Assembly (NCBI GenBank): GCA_900768245.1
Contig: CAAGCE010000131.1
Location: 1-39,789 of the forward strand
Direction of reading: 5' to 3'
DNA: 39,789 nt
Source of the DNA: Oscillospiraceae bacterium
GTDB taxonomy: Bacteria > Bacillota > Clostridia > Oscillospirales > Ruminococcaceae
The notes below the pieces were generated by a model that saw only the letters and a program-made list of their open reading frames with translations, did not search any database and was not told the DNA's origin. Position numbers and translations under genes: made by a program. Positions 8,369 to 16,575 of this stretch are shown piece after piece; position 1 is the stretch's first letter, and each line of letters starts with the position of its first letter.

Positions 8369-8391
8369 TTTTTGTGTCATATTCGTACTTG

Positions 8392-8652
8392 TTATCTTGT
8401 TTCGCAAATGAGTTTGATTGCTGTCCTGTCCTCGCCGTCAATAACTACGTTAGCAAAAGCGGGTATACAAATTAAATCTGTTCCTACCGGTGCAAGATAG
8501 CCTCTTGCAATAGCAATTGCCTTAATAGCTTGGTTTGCTGCACCGGCACCGACTGCCTGCACTTCAACTGAACCGTTTTCTCTTATAACACTTGCAATCG
8601 CACCTGCTACAGAGTTAGGCACAGATCTGGATGAAACTTTTAATACTTCCAT
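8392..8652 (-). CDS. spoVS: stage V sporulation protein S (SpoVS)
   Basis: This small 86-residue Alba-like protein is highly conserved in spore formers and many non-spore formers. In Bacillus it affects septation and coat assembly. It starts MEVLKVSSRSVPNSVAGAI and contains VGAGAANQAIKAIAIARGYLAPVG and AFANVVIDGEDRTAIKLI, essentially the full family sequence. ATG 8652 is preceded by AAGGGGAA; a longer in-frame reading upstream has no family similarity and crosses the promoter. In Bacillus spoVS lies beside rny and ymdB. Here it is beside ymdB, while rny is about 26 kb away. A dedicated promoter and terminator make it a single-gene unit. Confidence 0.95.
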   Translation of the reverse strand: MEVLKVSSRSVPNSVAGAIASVIRENGSVEVQAVGAGAANQAIKAIAIARGYLAPVGTDLICIPAFANVVIDGEDRTAIKLICETR

Positions 8653-8803
8653 TAGAAAATTCCCCTTTAAAAATTTGTAGCAACACCAAATAATTAAGCT
8701 TTGCAGTATAAAAACATTGCTTTGTTGGATATTAGCAGATATTACAGCAACCGATACCGGCTTTTTATAAAATCTGCTCATTCCAAAAAATATCACACTT
8801 AAT

Positions 8804-8832
8804 AGTATACACCTTATTACAAATTTTTGCAA
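8804..8832 (-). promoter_or_regulatory. spoVS promoter
   Basis: On the minus strand, TTGCAA (8832-8827), a 17-nt spacer and TATACT (8809-8804) match the sigma-A consensus well. Transcription would begin near 8797, leaving a leader of about 145 nt before spoVS. Confidence 0.7.
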
Positions 8833-8856
8833 TATTTTATGACTATATTTGTCGGG

Positions 8857-9624
8857 TTATCTAATTATTAAACGTTTTATGTTGTATGCTTTGCCCAATT
8901 TTTCATCAAAAGATACTACAACACCGTTAAGAAATGCAGGCTCGCTTGATTCAACAAATTTGACAGGACAATGGAAACGCTGCTTGCGTATCGCAATATC
9001 GCTTTTTACTCCGAGAACGGAAAGCTCCGCACCGCACATTCCGGCATCTGTGATGTATGCCGTGTGGTCGGAAAGAATGGTCTCATCGGAGGTCTGAACG
9101 TGAGTATGTGTGCCGAAAACACCTGTTACCCTGCCTGCAAGATACTGCCCCATAGCTTTTTTTTCGCTTGTGGCTTCGGCATGGAAATCAATGAAAATAT
9201 TAGGTGTAGAAATGTCTTCAAGAAGTCTGTCAACAACGGTAAAGGGATTGTCCAGAGCCTCAAGATAAAGCGTACCCATAAGATTAATGACTGCCACACG
9301 GACAGCTCCCATATCGTAAATGCATATGCCCTTGCCTGCATTGCCCTCAGGGAAGTTTGCAGGGCGAATGAGGAAATCATTCCGGTCATACATATCCATA
9401 ATTTCTTTTCTGCGGTAGCAATGGTTTCCTGTCGTGATAATATCCGCTCCGAGAGTGAAAAGAGAATTTGCGGACTGCGGAGTTATTCCGTTGCCGTTTG
9501 CGCTGTTTTCACCGTTGATAACGGTAATGTCGATGCTGTATTCACGCTTGATATTTTTTATTTTTGAAGCAACAAAGTCGCAGCCGTGGCTTCCGACAAC
9601 GTCACCGAGGAAAAGCAGATTCAT
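8857..9624 (-). CDS. ymdB: YmdB-family metallophosphoesterase
   Basis: This 255-residue dinuclear-metal phosphodiesterase belongs to the YmdB/TIGR00282 family. The Bacillus member hydrolyses 2',3'-cyclic nucleotides and influences biofilm and motility gene expression. Metal-site motifs are present: LFLGDVVGSHG near the start, INGENSANGNGI, TTGNHCYRR, IDFHAEATSEKKA and GTHTHVQTSDE. It begins 21 nt after recG on the same strand, so the two probably share a transcript. The ribosome site (AAAGAAG) is modest. Length is normal and no key residue is missing. Confidence 0.93.
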   Translation of the reverse strand: MNLLFLGDVVGSHGCDFVASKIKNIKREYSIDITVINGENSANGNGITPQSANSLFTLGADIITTGNHCYRRKEIMDMYDRNDFLIRPANFPEGNAGKGICIYDMGAVRVAVINLMGTLYLEALDNPFTVVDRLLEDISTPNIFIDFHAEATSEKKAMGQYLAGRVTGVFGTHTHVQTSDETILSDHTAYITDAGMCGAELSVLGVKSDIAIRKQRFHCPVKFVESSEPAFLNGVVVSFDEKLGKAYNIKRLIIR

Positions 9625-9645
9625 AGCAGTTCTTCTTTCTGTAAA

Positions 9646-11682
9646 TTATAGTGCTTCAGCCGCACCTGATGAAAACATCCTTTCAATATCGGCTTTAAGC
9701 AGAGGGAATTTTTCAAGGTCGGGGCTTTCTTCAATAATGTCCTTTGCAGCACTCTGGGCGGAAGAGATAAGCTCACGGTCAGAGCCGATGTCCGCTATCT
9801 TCATTTCAGGCAGACCGTGCTGACGTTCGCCGAAGAAATCCCCTGCCCCACGAAGTTTAAGGTCATATTCCGATATTTTGAAACCGTCGGAGGTCTCGGT
9901 CATAATTTTCAGGCGTTCCTTGGTCTCATTGTTGACAACTCCCGCAATGAGTATGCAGTAGCTTTGAAAACTGCCTCGTCCGACACGTCCTCTCAGCTGG
10001 TGAAGCTGTGAAAGACCGAAGCGTTCGGCATTTTCTATCATTATGACCGTCGCATTGGGAACATCGACGCCGACTTCAACTACCGTTGTGGCAACAAGAA
10101 GCTTTGTGTCACCGTCCTTAAAGGATTTCATAGCAGCGTCCTTTTCCGCAGCGGACATTTTCCCGTGAAGGATCCCAATGCTGTAATCTGCAAAAACACC
10201 CTTTGACAAGCCTTCGGCATAGGAAACAGCCGCCGCAAGCTCGCTTTCGCCCTCATCTATCATAGGACAGACAATGTAAGCCTGCCTGCCCTCGTCAAGC
10301 TGTTTTTTTATAAAATTATATGCACGTTCACGAAGCTTAGCCGTGACCGCAAAGGTCTCTGTTTTCTGACGTCCCTTAGGAAGCTCATTAAGAACGGAAA
10401 TATCAAGGTCACCGTAAATTATAAGTGCAAGAGTTCTCGGTATCGGAGTTGCGGACATAACAAGACGGTGCGGATTTTCACCCTTTTCAGCAAGCCTTGC
10501 CCTCTGATTTACACCGAAGCGGTGCTGCTCGTCCATAATGACAAGACCAAGCCGTTTGAACTCCGTTGATTCGGAGATAAGAGCGTGAGTACCCGTGATA
10601 ACATCATAATTACCTGCGGCAATGTCAGCGTTTAAAAGCCTGCGCTGTTTCGGAGTAAGAGAACCCGTAAGGCAGCAAACCTTTACACCGTGCGGCTGCA
10701 AAAGGTCGCAAAGCGTCTTATAATGCTGACGTGCGAGAATTTCTGTCGGAGCCATAAGAGCAGTCTGACAGCCGCTGCGATAGGCAAATAAAGCCGCTAC
10801 CGCCGCAACAGCAGTCTTGCCCGAACCGACATCACCCTGAACAAGTCGGTTCATAGGATATTCACGGCACATATCACGGATAATTTCATCGGAAGCCTTT
10901 ATCTGTGCATTCGTAAGAGTAAAAGGCAGCGATGCGGAAAAATCCCTTATGACCGTGTCATCAAAGCTCATTTTGCAGCCTGTTACAGTACGGTTGTGGT
11001 TTTTCATAAGGAACATTCCAAGCTGTAAGGTTATAAGCTCATCAAAAGCAAGCCTCTTTTTTGCAGCGGCGGCAACAGCCGAGTCCTTCGGAAAATGGAT
11101 ATTCTGCAAAGAGTATTCAAGTGCGGCAAGCTTGTATTTCTGACGTATAAAATGGGGAATGTGGTCGGAAAAAGCGGTGCTGTCAACAGATGCAAGAGCC
11201 TGCGAAATATTGGTGATAAGCATATTCGAGGTCAGACCCTCGGTAAGACTGTAAACAGGCCGCAGAAGATGCGGATCGGAAGCCTTTATAAACTGCGGCG
11301 TGTTCATTTCCTTGCGTGTAAAACCGCCGCTCACCTTGCCGGAGAAAATGTACTCCTCCCCCTCGGAGAGTGCCTCAAAGGCAAAGCGGTTGTTGTAAAG
11401 CACAACTGTGAGAGTGTCGCTGTCGTCACGGACAATGACCTTGTAGATAACAAGCCCCTGCCTTATCCTTGCGGCAGGCATTTTCTTTATGACCACAGCC
11501 TTTATGACAGCGTGTTCATAGACCTGCGCCGCCTGTATCTCTACCGTCTGCGAATAGTCAATGTAGCCTCTCGGATAATGCTCCAGCAGGTCACCCACAG
11601 TATAAATATTCAGTTTTTTATACAGCCCGGCACGTTTTGCTCCGACCCCGTTAAGCTCGGTGATAGGTGAACTTCTGTCCAT
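9646..11682 (-). CDS. recG: ATP-dependent DNA helicase RecG
   Basis: RecG remodels stalled replication forks and Holliday junctions. The 678-residue protein has the N-terminal wedge/OB region (LNGVGAKRAGLYKKL, HYPRGYIDYS), Walker A GDVGSGKT (283-290), the RecG-type motif II DEQHRFG (384-390), motif III SATPIPRT, and motif VI QLRGRVGRGSFQSYC near the C-terminus. GERQHGLPEMKIAD closes the protein as usual. ATG 11682 follows GAGAGGATC with good spacing. Length is typical. The region upstream holds two repeats (A1 and B2) and then the NADAR gene. Confidence 0.96.
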   Translation of the reverse strand: MDRSSPITELNGVGAKRAGLYKKLNIYTVGDLLEHYPRGYIDYSQTVEIQAAQVYEHAVIKAVVIKKMPAARIRQGLVIYKVIVRDDSDTLTVVLYNNRFAFEALSEGEEYIFSGKVSGGFTRKEMNTPQFIKASDPHLLRPVYSLTEGLTSNMLITNISQALASVDSTAFSDHIPHFIRQKYKLAALEYSLQNIHFPKDSAVAAAAKKRLAFDELITLQLGMFLMKNHNRTVTGCKMSFDDTVIRDFSASLPFTLTNAQIKASDEIIRDMCREYPMNRLVQGDVGSGKTAVAAVAALFAYRSGCQTALMAPTEILARQHYKTLCDLLQPHGVKVCCLTGSLTPKQRRLLNADIAAGNYDVITGTHALISESTEFKRLGLVIMDEQHRFGVNQRARLAEKGENPHRLVMSATPIPRTLALIIYGDLDISVLNELPKGRQKTETFAVTAKLRERAYNFIKKQLDEGRQAYIVCPMIDEGESELAAAVSYAEGLSKGVFADYSIGILHGKMSAAEKDAAMKSFKDGDTKLLVATTVVEVGVDVPNATVIMIENAERFGLSQLHQLRGRVGRGSFQSYCILIAGVVNNETKERLKIMTETSDGFKISEYDLKLRGAGDFFGERQHGLPEMKIADIGSDRELISSAQSAAKDIIEESPDLEKFPLLKADIERMFSSGAAEAL

Positions 11683-11721
11683 AAATTATGATCCTCTCGT
11701 ACCCCTTTTGTATTTTTATAT

Positions 11722-11843
11722 TTAGGAAATCAACTTTTGCTTGAAGCTGCAGCAGACACGTCCCATACCATAAAAAGCAAGGACTTTTCCCAAGGGTATT
11801 TGACCGCTCCATAGCAAAGCACAGCAAACTGTGTCAGGACTCT
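11722..11843 (+). repeat. family A repeat, truncated copy (A1)
   Basis: Reading plus, it starts AGGAAATCAACTTTTGC, then has GAAGCTGCAGCAGACACGTC, CCCATACCATAAA and AAGGGTATT. The same ordered blocks occur at 31597-31695 and, on the opposite strand, at 23084-23275. The GCC-rich end of the family is absent: the copy stops where the family B element begins at 11844, as if truncated or interrupted there. Confidence 0.65.
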
Positions 11844-12020
11844 AAGGAAGTACTGATTAAATCTGGTGCACATATTGCGCCGTCAGATTTTTCGTCAGAT
11901 TGTATGAAAGCGACGCAGGAATACTGTATGTATTTCAAGGAGCGCTCATGCAATATGACGGAAAAGATGCAAGCAAGATGTGTGCCAAGTCGTCAGACGG
12001 GATTTAATCAGTGCTTCCTT
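11844..12020. repeat. family B long-hairpin repeat (B2)
   Basis: This 177-bp imperfect palindrome has end arms AAGGAAGTACTGATTAAAT (11844-11862) and its complement at 12002-12020, pairing at 18 of 19 positions. The conserved core AGATTTTTCGTCAGATTG lies 40 nt in (from 11884). The centre ATACTGTATGTATT and the right block ATGACGGAAAAGATGCAAGC follow. The same core blocks are found at 17955-18129 and 29265-29437. The right arm contains the stop codon of the NADAR gene. Confidence 0.75.
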
Positions 12021-12493
12021 AATTCATCTCTTACAAGCATAAGAGCGTAGCCCAACAGATTTTGCCCTTTCCAAGCTCTGATGTCATTCATTGCAGGATC
12101 AGTCATTGAAATGCCGATACCCCATATCAGATCGTTTACCGCACATTCCGCCAGAACAGCATCACCCGTATCGTAAAGCTGTTTTGATAAGGTGTTATTC
12201 TGTCTGAATTTTTCAAGCAGTCCCTTATAAATAATGATCTGTCTCATTCCGTTCCAGACGGAGTTATTGTAATTTGAAACGCATCTTCCCAGCTCTTTTA
12301 TCTTTCCCACATCTGAAACAGCCAATATCTGTCGGGCAATATCCCTGTCGTTAAAGAGAACAGCCTTGTTATACATCATATACTGCTCCATAGAAGAAAA
12401 TCTGATATTTCCTATAACAAAATCGGACAAATACCAATTGCTCAGATAACCGTACGGTTCGTCAGGCTTGTGAAATCCGATGATTTTTTTCAT
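12008..12493 (-). CDS. NADAR-domain (YbiA-like) protein
   Basis: This 161-residue protein is of the NADAR/YbiA type. Members are N-glycosidases: E. coli YbiA acts on early riboflavin-pathway intermediates, and some NADAR proteins remove ADP-ribose from nucleic acid. Seen here are GFHKPDEPYGYLSNWY at the start, FSSMEQYMMYNKAVLF, a DVGKIKELGR segment, WNGMRQIIIYKGLLEKF and ECAVNDLIWGIGIS, in the family order. ATG 12493 is chosen because GGAGG lies 7 nt upstream. The last codons and TGA lie in the right arm of the B2 hairpin, so the repeat defines the C-terminus (RKH). The substrate cannot be told from sequence. Confidence 0.8.
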   Translation of the reverse strand: MKKIIGFHKPDEPYGYLSNWYLSDFVIGNIRFSSMEQYMMYNKAVLFNDRDIARQILAVSDVGKIKELGRCVSNYNNSVWNGMRQIIIYKGLLEKFRQNNTLSKQLYDTGDAVLAECAVNDLIWGIGISMTDPAMNDIRAWKGQNLLGYALMLVRDELRKH

Positions 12494-12514
12494 AGCGTTT
12501 CCTCCGTTTGAAAG

Positions 12515-12559
12515 TCGTAAAAAAAGAGGTGTTGCAGCAAATGCCGCAGCAGCCTCTTT
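12515..12559 (-). terminator. terminator of ftsH / rnj cluster
   Basis: On the minus strand AAAGAGG (12559-12553) pairs with CCTCTTT (12529-12523) around a partly paired GC-rich interior, and TTTT ACG follows. It begins 12 nt after the ftsH stop codon. Confidence 0.8.
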
Positions 12560-12571
12560 CAAAGTCGGATA

Positions 12572-14635
12572 TTATTCTTCCGAGCTGTTATCCTCTGAAG
12601 CAGCTTCTTCAGTCGGAGCTTCCTCTGTACCGACAGCAGGAGCGTTTTCGGAAGTTGTATTATCAGCAGGCTGGTCGTTTTCAGCAGACTTGTTTTCTTC
12701 CGGCTTAGCGTCTGCATCATCTTTTTTCAGCGATGCCATAAATTCACTGTATTCCTTTTCGATAGCCTCAGGTGATGTTTCACCCTTCATAATGCTCTCA
12801 AATTCAGCTGTATCAAGCTTTTCGTGAACGATAAGTGATTTTGCGACAAGGTGGAGCTTATCCATATTATCCTTGAGAAGTTCAACTGTCTTGTCATAGC
12901 ATTCATCAATGATAGAGCGAACCTCTTCATCGATTTCAGCCTGGACTTTTTCGGAATAGCCCTTGCCCTGACCGTAGCCCATACCAACGAAAGGCTCGTC
13001 GTTTTCATCAGCGTAAACAACAGGACCAAGATTTTTTGAGAAACCGTATTTTGTGACCATAGCCTTAGCAAGCTTTGTTGAACGCTGGAGGTCGCTTATA
13101 GCACCTGCCGAACCTGCACCGTTGATAAGCTCTTCGGCAACACGTCCGCCCATGCAGACCTTTATCTCGTCCATAAGCTTTTCAGCCGTAACATTAAGGT
13201 AGGAAGGCTCTTCCTCAGGAAGATGTATAGTCATACCGCCTGCAGAGCCACGAGGGATAATTGTTACCTGATGTACCTTATCCTGTGACGGGAGCAGGAA
13301 TGTAACGATAGCGTGACCTGCTTCATGATAAGCAACAAGACGGTTCTGTTCGGGAGTAACAACTCTGCTCTTCTTTTCAGGACCTGCAATTACCTTTATG
13401 GTAGCCTCTTCAATATCAGTTTTTGTGATAGCCTTTCTGTCCTGTCTTGCGGCAAGGAGAGCGGCTTCGTTTACAAGGTTTTCAAGGTCTGCGCCTGTAA
13501 AGCCTGCTGTGGTCTTTGCAATAGTTGAAAGGTCAACATCGGGACCGAGAGGTTTTTTGCGTGTGTGGACTTTGAGTATCTCTTCTCTGCCCTTGATGTC
13601 AGGGTAGCTGACGGTTATCTGTCTGTCGAAACGACCCGGACGGAGAAGTGCAGGGTCGAGAATATCACGTCTGTTTGTTGCAGCGATAACGATAACGCCT
13701 TCATTGCCGTCAAAACCGTCCATTTCAACAAGGAGCTGGTTAAGGGTCTGTTCACGTTCATCGTGTCCGCCGCCGAGACCTGCGCCTCTGTGACGTCCTA
13801 CTGCGTCGATCTCATCGATGAAGATGATTGCAGGAGCGTTTTTCTTTGCTGTTTCAAAGAGGTCACGCACTCTTGACGCACCGACGCCGACATAAAGCTC
13901 AACGAAGTCAGAACCCGAAATAGAGAAGAACGGAACTCCCGCCTCGCCTGCAACAGCTTTTGCAAGAAGCGTCTTACCTGTACCCGGAGGACCCATAAGA
14001 AGAACGCCCTTAGGGATCCTTGCGCCTATATCGGTATATTTCTTAGGATTTTTGAGAAAGTCAACTATCTCGGCAAGCTCGCCTTTTTCCTCATCGGCAC
14101 CGGCAACGTCAGCGAAGGTGTTTTTCTTGTTTGAGGTATTTTTCACATTAGCCTTGCTGAAGCTTGTGATCTTTCCGCCGCCGCCTGCCTGACGCATCAT
14201 AAACATAAACAATACGACCATCAGAACGATGATAAGAAGTGACGGGAGAAGATTATAAAGCCATGAGGTATCCTGTATTTTGTAATATTCCACTTTCAGC
14301 GGAGCGTCCTCATGGAGCTTGTTGTACTCACGGCGGTAGTTTTCATCACCTGTCTGAATTTCATTGAGAAAAACAGTTACGTTCGGAACAACATATTCGA
14401 TCTTTTTGGTTGTGCCGTCCTCATTTGTTACGACCATATCAAGTTCGCCTGTACCAAGGTCAAAGTTATATTCACTTACCTGGTAGTTGTCAAAGTAACC
14501 CATAATTTCCGAATAGCTGTACTCGGAAACAGTTTTTGTAGCTTGACGCATAAGTGCAACAATAACGATCATTGCAACGACAAGCACAAGGACATAGATC
14601 ACCAGACCTTTGTTTGATGATTTCTTTGAACCCAT
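12572..14635 (-). CDS. ftsH: ATP-dependent membrane zinc protease FtsH
   Basis: This hexameric AAA+ metalloprotease degrades misfolded and regulatory membrane proteins. The 687-residue protein has two membrane segments (about 10-29 and 127-147) around an extracytoplasmic loop. It has Walker A GPPGTGKT (215-222), Walker B IIFIDEID (270-277), the second region of homology (RPGRFDRQI near 332) and the zinc motif HEAGH (437-441). The C-terminal tail from about residue 640 is rich in Glu, Ala and Asn and looks disordered. ATG 14635 follows GAGAGGAGGA. It is the last gene of the cluster, 64 nt after hpt, in the tilS-hpt-ftsH order known from Bacillus. Confidence 0.97.
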   Translation of the reverse strand: MGSKKSSNKGLVIYVLVLVVAMIVIVALMRQATKTVSEYSYSEIMGYFDNYQVSEYNFDLGTGELDMVVTNEDGTTKKIEYVVPNVTVFLNEIQTGDENYRREYNKLHEDAPLKVEYYKIQDTSWLYNLLPSLLIIVLMVVLFMFMMRQAGGGGKITSFSKANVKNTSNKKNTFADVAGADEEKGELAEIVDFLKNPKKYTDIGARIPKGVLLMGPPGTGKTLLAKAVAGEAGVPFFSISGSDFVELYVGVGASRVRDLFETAKKNAPAIIFIDEIDAVGRHRGAGLGGGHDEREQTLNQLLVEMDGFDGNEGVIVIAATNRRDILDPALLRPGRFDRQITVSYPDIKGREEILKVHTRKKPLGPDVDLSTIAKTTAGFTGADLENLVNEAALLAARQDRKAITKTDIEEATIKVIAGPEKKSRVVTPEQNRLVAYHEAGHAIVTFLLPSQDKVHQVTIIPRGSAGGMTIHLPEEEPSYLNVTAEKLMDEIKVCMGGRVAEELINGAGSAGAISDLQRSTKLAKAMVTKYGFSKNLGPVVYADENDEPFVGMGYGQGKGYSEKVQAEIDEEVRSIIDECYDKTVELLKDNMDKLHLVAKSLIVHEKLDTAEFESIMKGETSPEAIEKEYSEFMASLKKDDADAKPEENKSAENDQPADNTTSENAPAVGTEEAPTEEAASEDNSSEE

Positions 14636-14699
14636 TACACGGGTCCTCCTCTCTAAGATGTATGATTAAACAACGCAGGCATTTGCGTGCGAAATTTCG

Positions 14700-15254
14700 T
14701 CAGTCATTGTCATATTCGGCAATATAAGGGAGATTGCGGTAATATTCGCCGCAGTCAAGACCGTATCCGATAACGAAAAGGTCAGGGATAGTAAATAAAG
14801 TATAGTCGGCTTTAAAGTCAACGACACGTCTTTCAGGCTTGTCGAGAAGAGTATAGACTTTAAGGCTGAGAGGGTTTCTTGCGTTAAGGAGCTTAACGAC
14901 TTCACTTAAGGTTCTGCCGGAATCCACGATGTCCTCAACAATGATAACGTGGTATTTTGAAATATCCTGCTTAAGATCGAGAGTGATGTTTACCCTTCCC
15001 GAAGATTCAGTGCCTGCATAATAGCTTTCGGCACACATAAAGCTTATTTCGCACGGAATGGAAATTTCACGGCAAAGGTCAGCCATAAATATAAAAGCAC
15101 CCTTTAAAATGCTGACAAGGAGCAAAGGCTTGCCCTCATATTCCTTGCTTATAAGCTTTCCTGTTTCCCTGAGCTTAGCCTTGATCTCTTCTTCCGGGAT
15201 GATAACACGTTTTATTTTATCAAGCTTTGTGCAGGTCATATTTGCAGAACTCAT
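14700..15254 (-). CDS. hpt: hypoxanthine phosphoribosyltransferase
   Basis: This purine-salvage enzyme makes IMP/GMP from hypoxanthine or guanine and PRPP. The 184-residue protein contains LLLVSILKGAFIFMADL (45-61), the flexible-loop segment MCAESYY, the PRPP motif VIIVEDIVDSGRTL (103-116), and KPERRVVDFKADYTLFTIPD near the purine site. Its ATG overlaps the tilS TGA as ATGA (15251-15254), which supports this start and indicates translational coupling. An internal methionine at residue 6 is an alternative start. Confidence 0.95.
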   Translation of the reverse strand: MSSANMTCTKLDKIKRVIIPEEEIKAKLRETGKLISKEYEGKPLLLVSILKGAFIFMADLCREISIPCEISFMCAESYYAGTESSGRVNITLDLKQDISKYHVIIVEDIVDSGRTLSEVVKLLNARNPLSLKVYTLLDKPERRVVDFKADYTLFTIPDLFVIGYGLDCGEYYRNLPYIAEYDND

Positions 15255-16570
15255 TTTTTATCAATCCTTATATTCCATATTTTCGTGGTATTTTCGTCAA
15301 TTTTCACTCTGTCCGCAATACCGAATCCTCCGACCCAGATAATGCCCATGCTGTCAGCAAGAACAGGGATAAGATCCCTTTCCGAAATATCGTATTTTTC
15401 ATTCATAAGCTTTTTCAGACTGCTTGTGAAGCTGCGGTTGACACGGATATACTCATCGCCGTTCCGTCTGTTCCGCAGGATGACATCACCTTGTATTTTA
15501 TCACAATCAAGACTTGCGTTTGTGAATGAACTGTTAATAATATTGTCTGAGCCGCCGTTTTCGCAATTGTTTTCTTCAATTATCACCGTATTTTCACAAA
15601 GGAACGGATTACGTCCGATATGAACGGGAGTATCTTCAAAAATGACTCTTTCGGACGGGATACGGCTTATGATAATTTTGCCGTTTTTGCTTCGGGCATA
15701 AATATCGCCCGAAAGATCTATTTTTCCTCCGCCGTTAAGAACGAGCTGTTCAAGACTGTCGATGCGTTCACCATTTACCTCTATTTGATTTTTTCTGAGG
15801 GTATTTATGATGACACGTCTGCGTACAGCCGAATGAAGCGTCCGCAGATCGTCGTTTTCGGCGGATAAAGCAAGCTGTTCAAGACAGTCGCAGTCGGAGG
15901 AAAGGTTTTCGGTCATACGTCTTATATTTGAAGCAAAGCCGCCGTGAAGCTCCTCCATAAGAGGAATGATGCGGTGGCGTATTTTGTTGCGTGTGTAATC
16001 ATCGGAAAGGTTGGTGCTGTCAGTAACAAAATCCTGCCCCATATTTCCGAGATACTCTTCAACCTCCCTGCGGGTACAGTATATAAGCGGACGGATTATT
16101 TTATCCCTCACAGGCGGAATACCTGCAAGGCCCTTTATTCCCGTGCCTCTGGAAAGATTGAAAATGACCGTTTCTGCGCTGTCATTAAGAGTGTGAGCGG
16201 TAGCGACTTTGCAGTTTTCACCGATCTTTCCGAAGATGCGGTAACGCTGCTCTCTTGCACCCTCTTCAAGTGAAAGACCGTGCTCCTTTGCATAAGCCTC
16301 GGCATTGATATGGCATACCTTCAAAGGCACGTTCAGCCTGCCGCAAAGCTCCTCACAGAAATGCTGGTCACGGTCGCTTTCGTCGCCTCTGATATGGTGA
16401 TTTATGTGGATAGCTTCCGTTCTGAAACCGTATTCGTCGGAAAGACCGATAAGTGCCAGAAGCAGCGATACACTGTCAGCACCTCCCGAAAGCCCGACAT
16501 AAACAGTATTGACAGAATCAAGCATACCATACTTTTTTACGGCAGCTTTCACATTTTCTTCAAAAGACAT
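15251..16570 (-). CDS. tilS: tRNA(Ile)-lysidine synthase TilS
   Basis: TilS converts C34 of the CAU-anticodon isoleucine tRNA to lysidine using ATP and lysine. The 439-residue protein has the PP-loop SGGADS (28-33), HINHHIRGDESDRDQHFC (about 75-92), TAHTLNDSAETVIFNLSRGTG (ATP-PPase core), and a C-terminal TilS domain ending in WVGGFGIADRVKID. It begins 5 nt after the dnaB stop and overlaps hpt by 4 nt, so it sits in a compact operon. Length and motif order are normal. Confidence 0.94.
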   Translation of the reverse strand: MSFEENVKAAVKKYGMLDSVNTVYVGLSGGADSVSLLLALIGLSDEYGFRTEAIHINHHIRGDESDRDQHFCEELCGRLNVPLKVCHINAEAYAKEHGLSLEEGAREQRYRIFGKIGENCKVATAHTLNDSAETVIFNLSRGTGIKGLAGIPPVRDKIIRPLIYCTRREVEEYLGNMGQDFVTDSTNLSDDYTRNKIRHRIIPLMEELHGGFASNIRRMTENLSSDCDCLEQLALSAENDDLRTLHSAVRRRVIINTLRKNQIEVNGERIDSLEQLVLNGGGKIDLSGDIYARSKNGKIIISRIPSERVIFEDTPVHIGRNPFLCENTVIIEENNCENGGSDNIINSSFTNASLDCDKIQGDVILRNRRNGDEYIRVNRSFTSSLKKLMNEKYDISERDLIPVLADSMGIIWVGGFGIADRVKIDENTTKIWNIRIDKK

Positions 16571-16575
16571 AGCTA

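Noticed and set aside
8971..9567. 198-codon open frame antisense to ymdB
   Set aside because: It lies wholly opposite a conserved enzyme gene, has no ribosome site or family resemblance, and its openness follows from codon bias on the other strand.
11095..11670. 191-codon open frame antisense to the recG 5' part
   Set aside because: Opposite strand of a full-length recG; no recognisable motif or promoter.
12480..12827. Serine-rich 115-codon frame antisense to the ftsH tail
   Set aside because: Mirror of the Glu/Ala-rich tail codons of ftsH and its terminator; no independent support.
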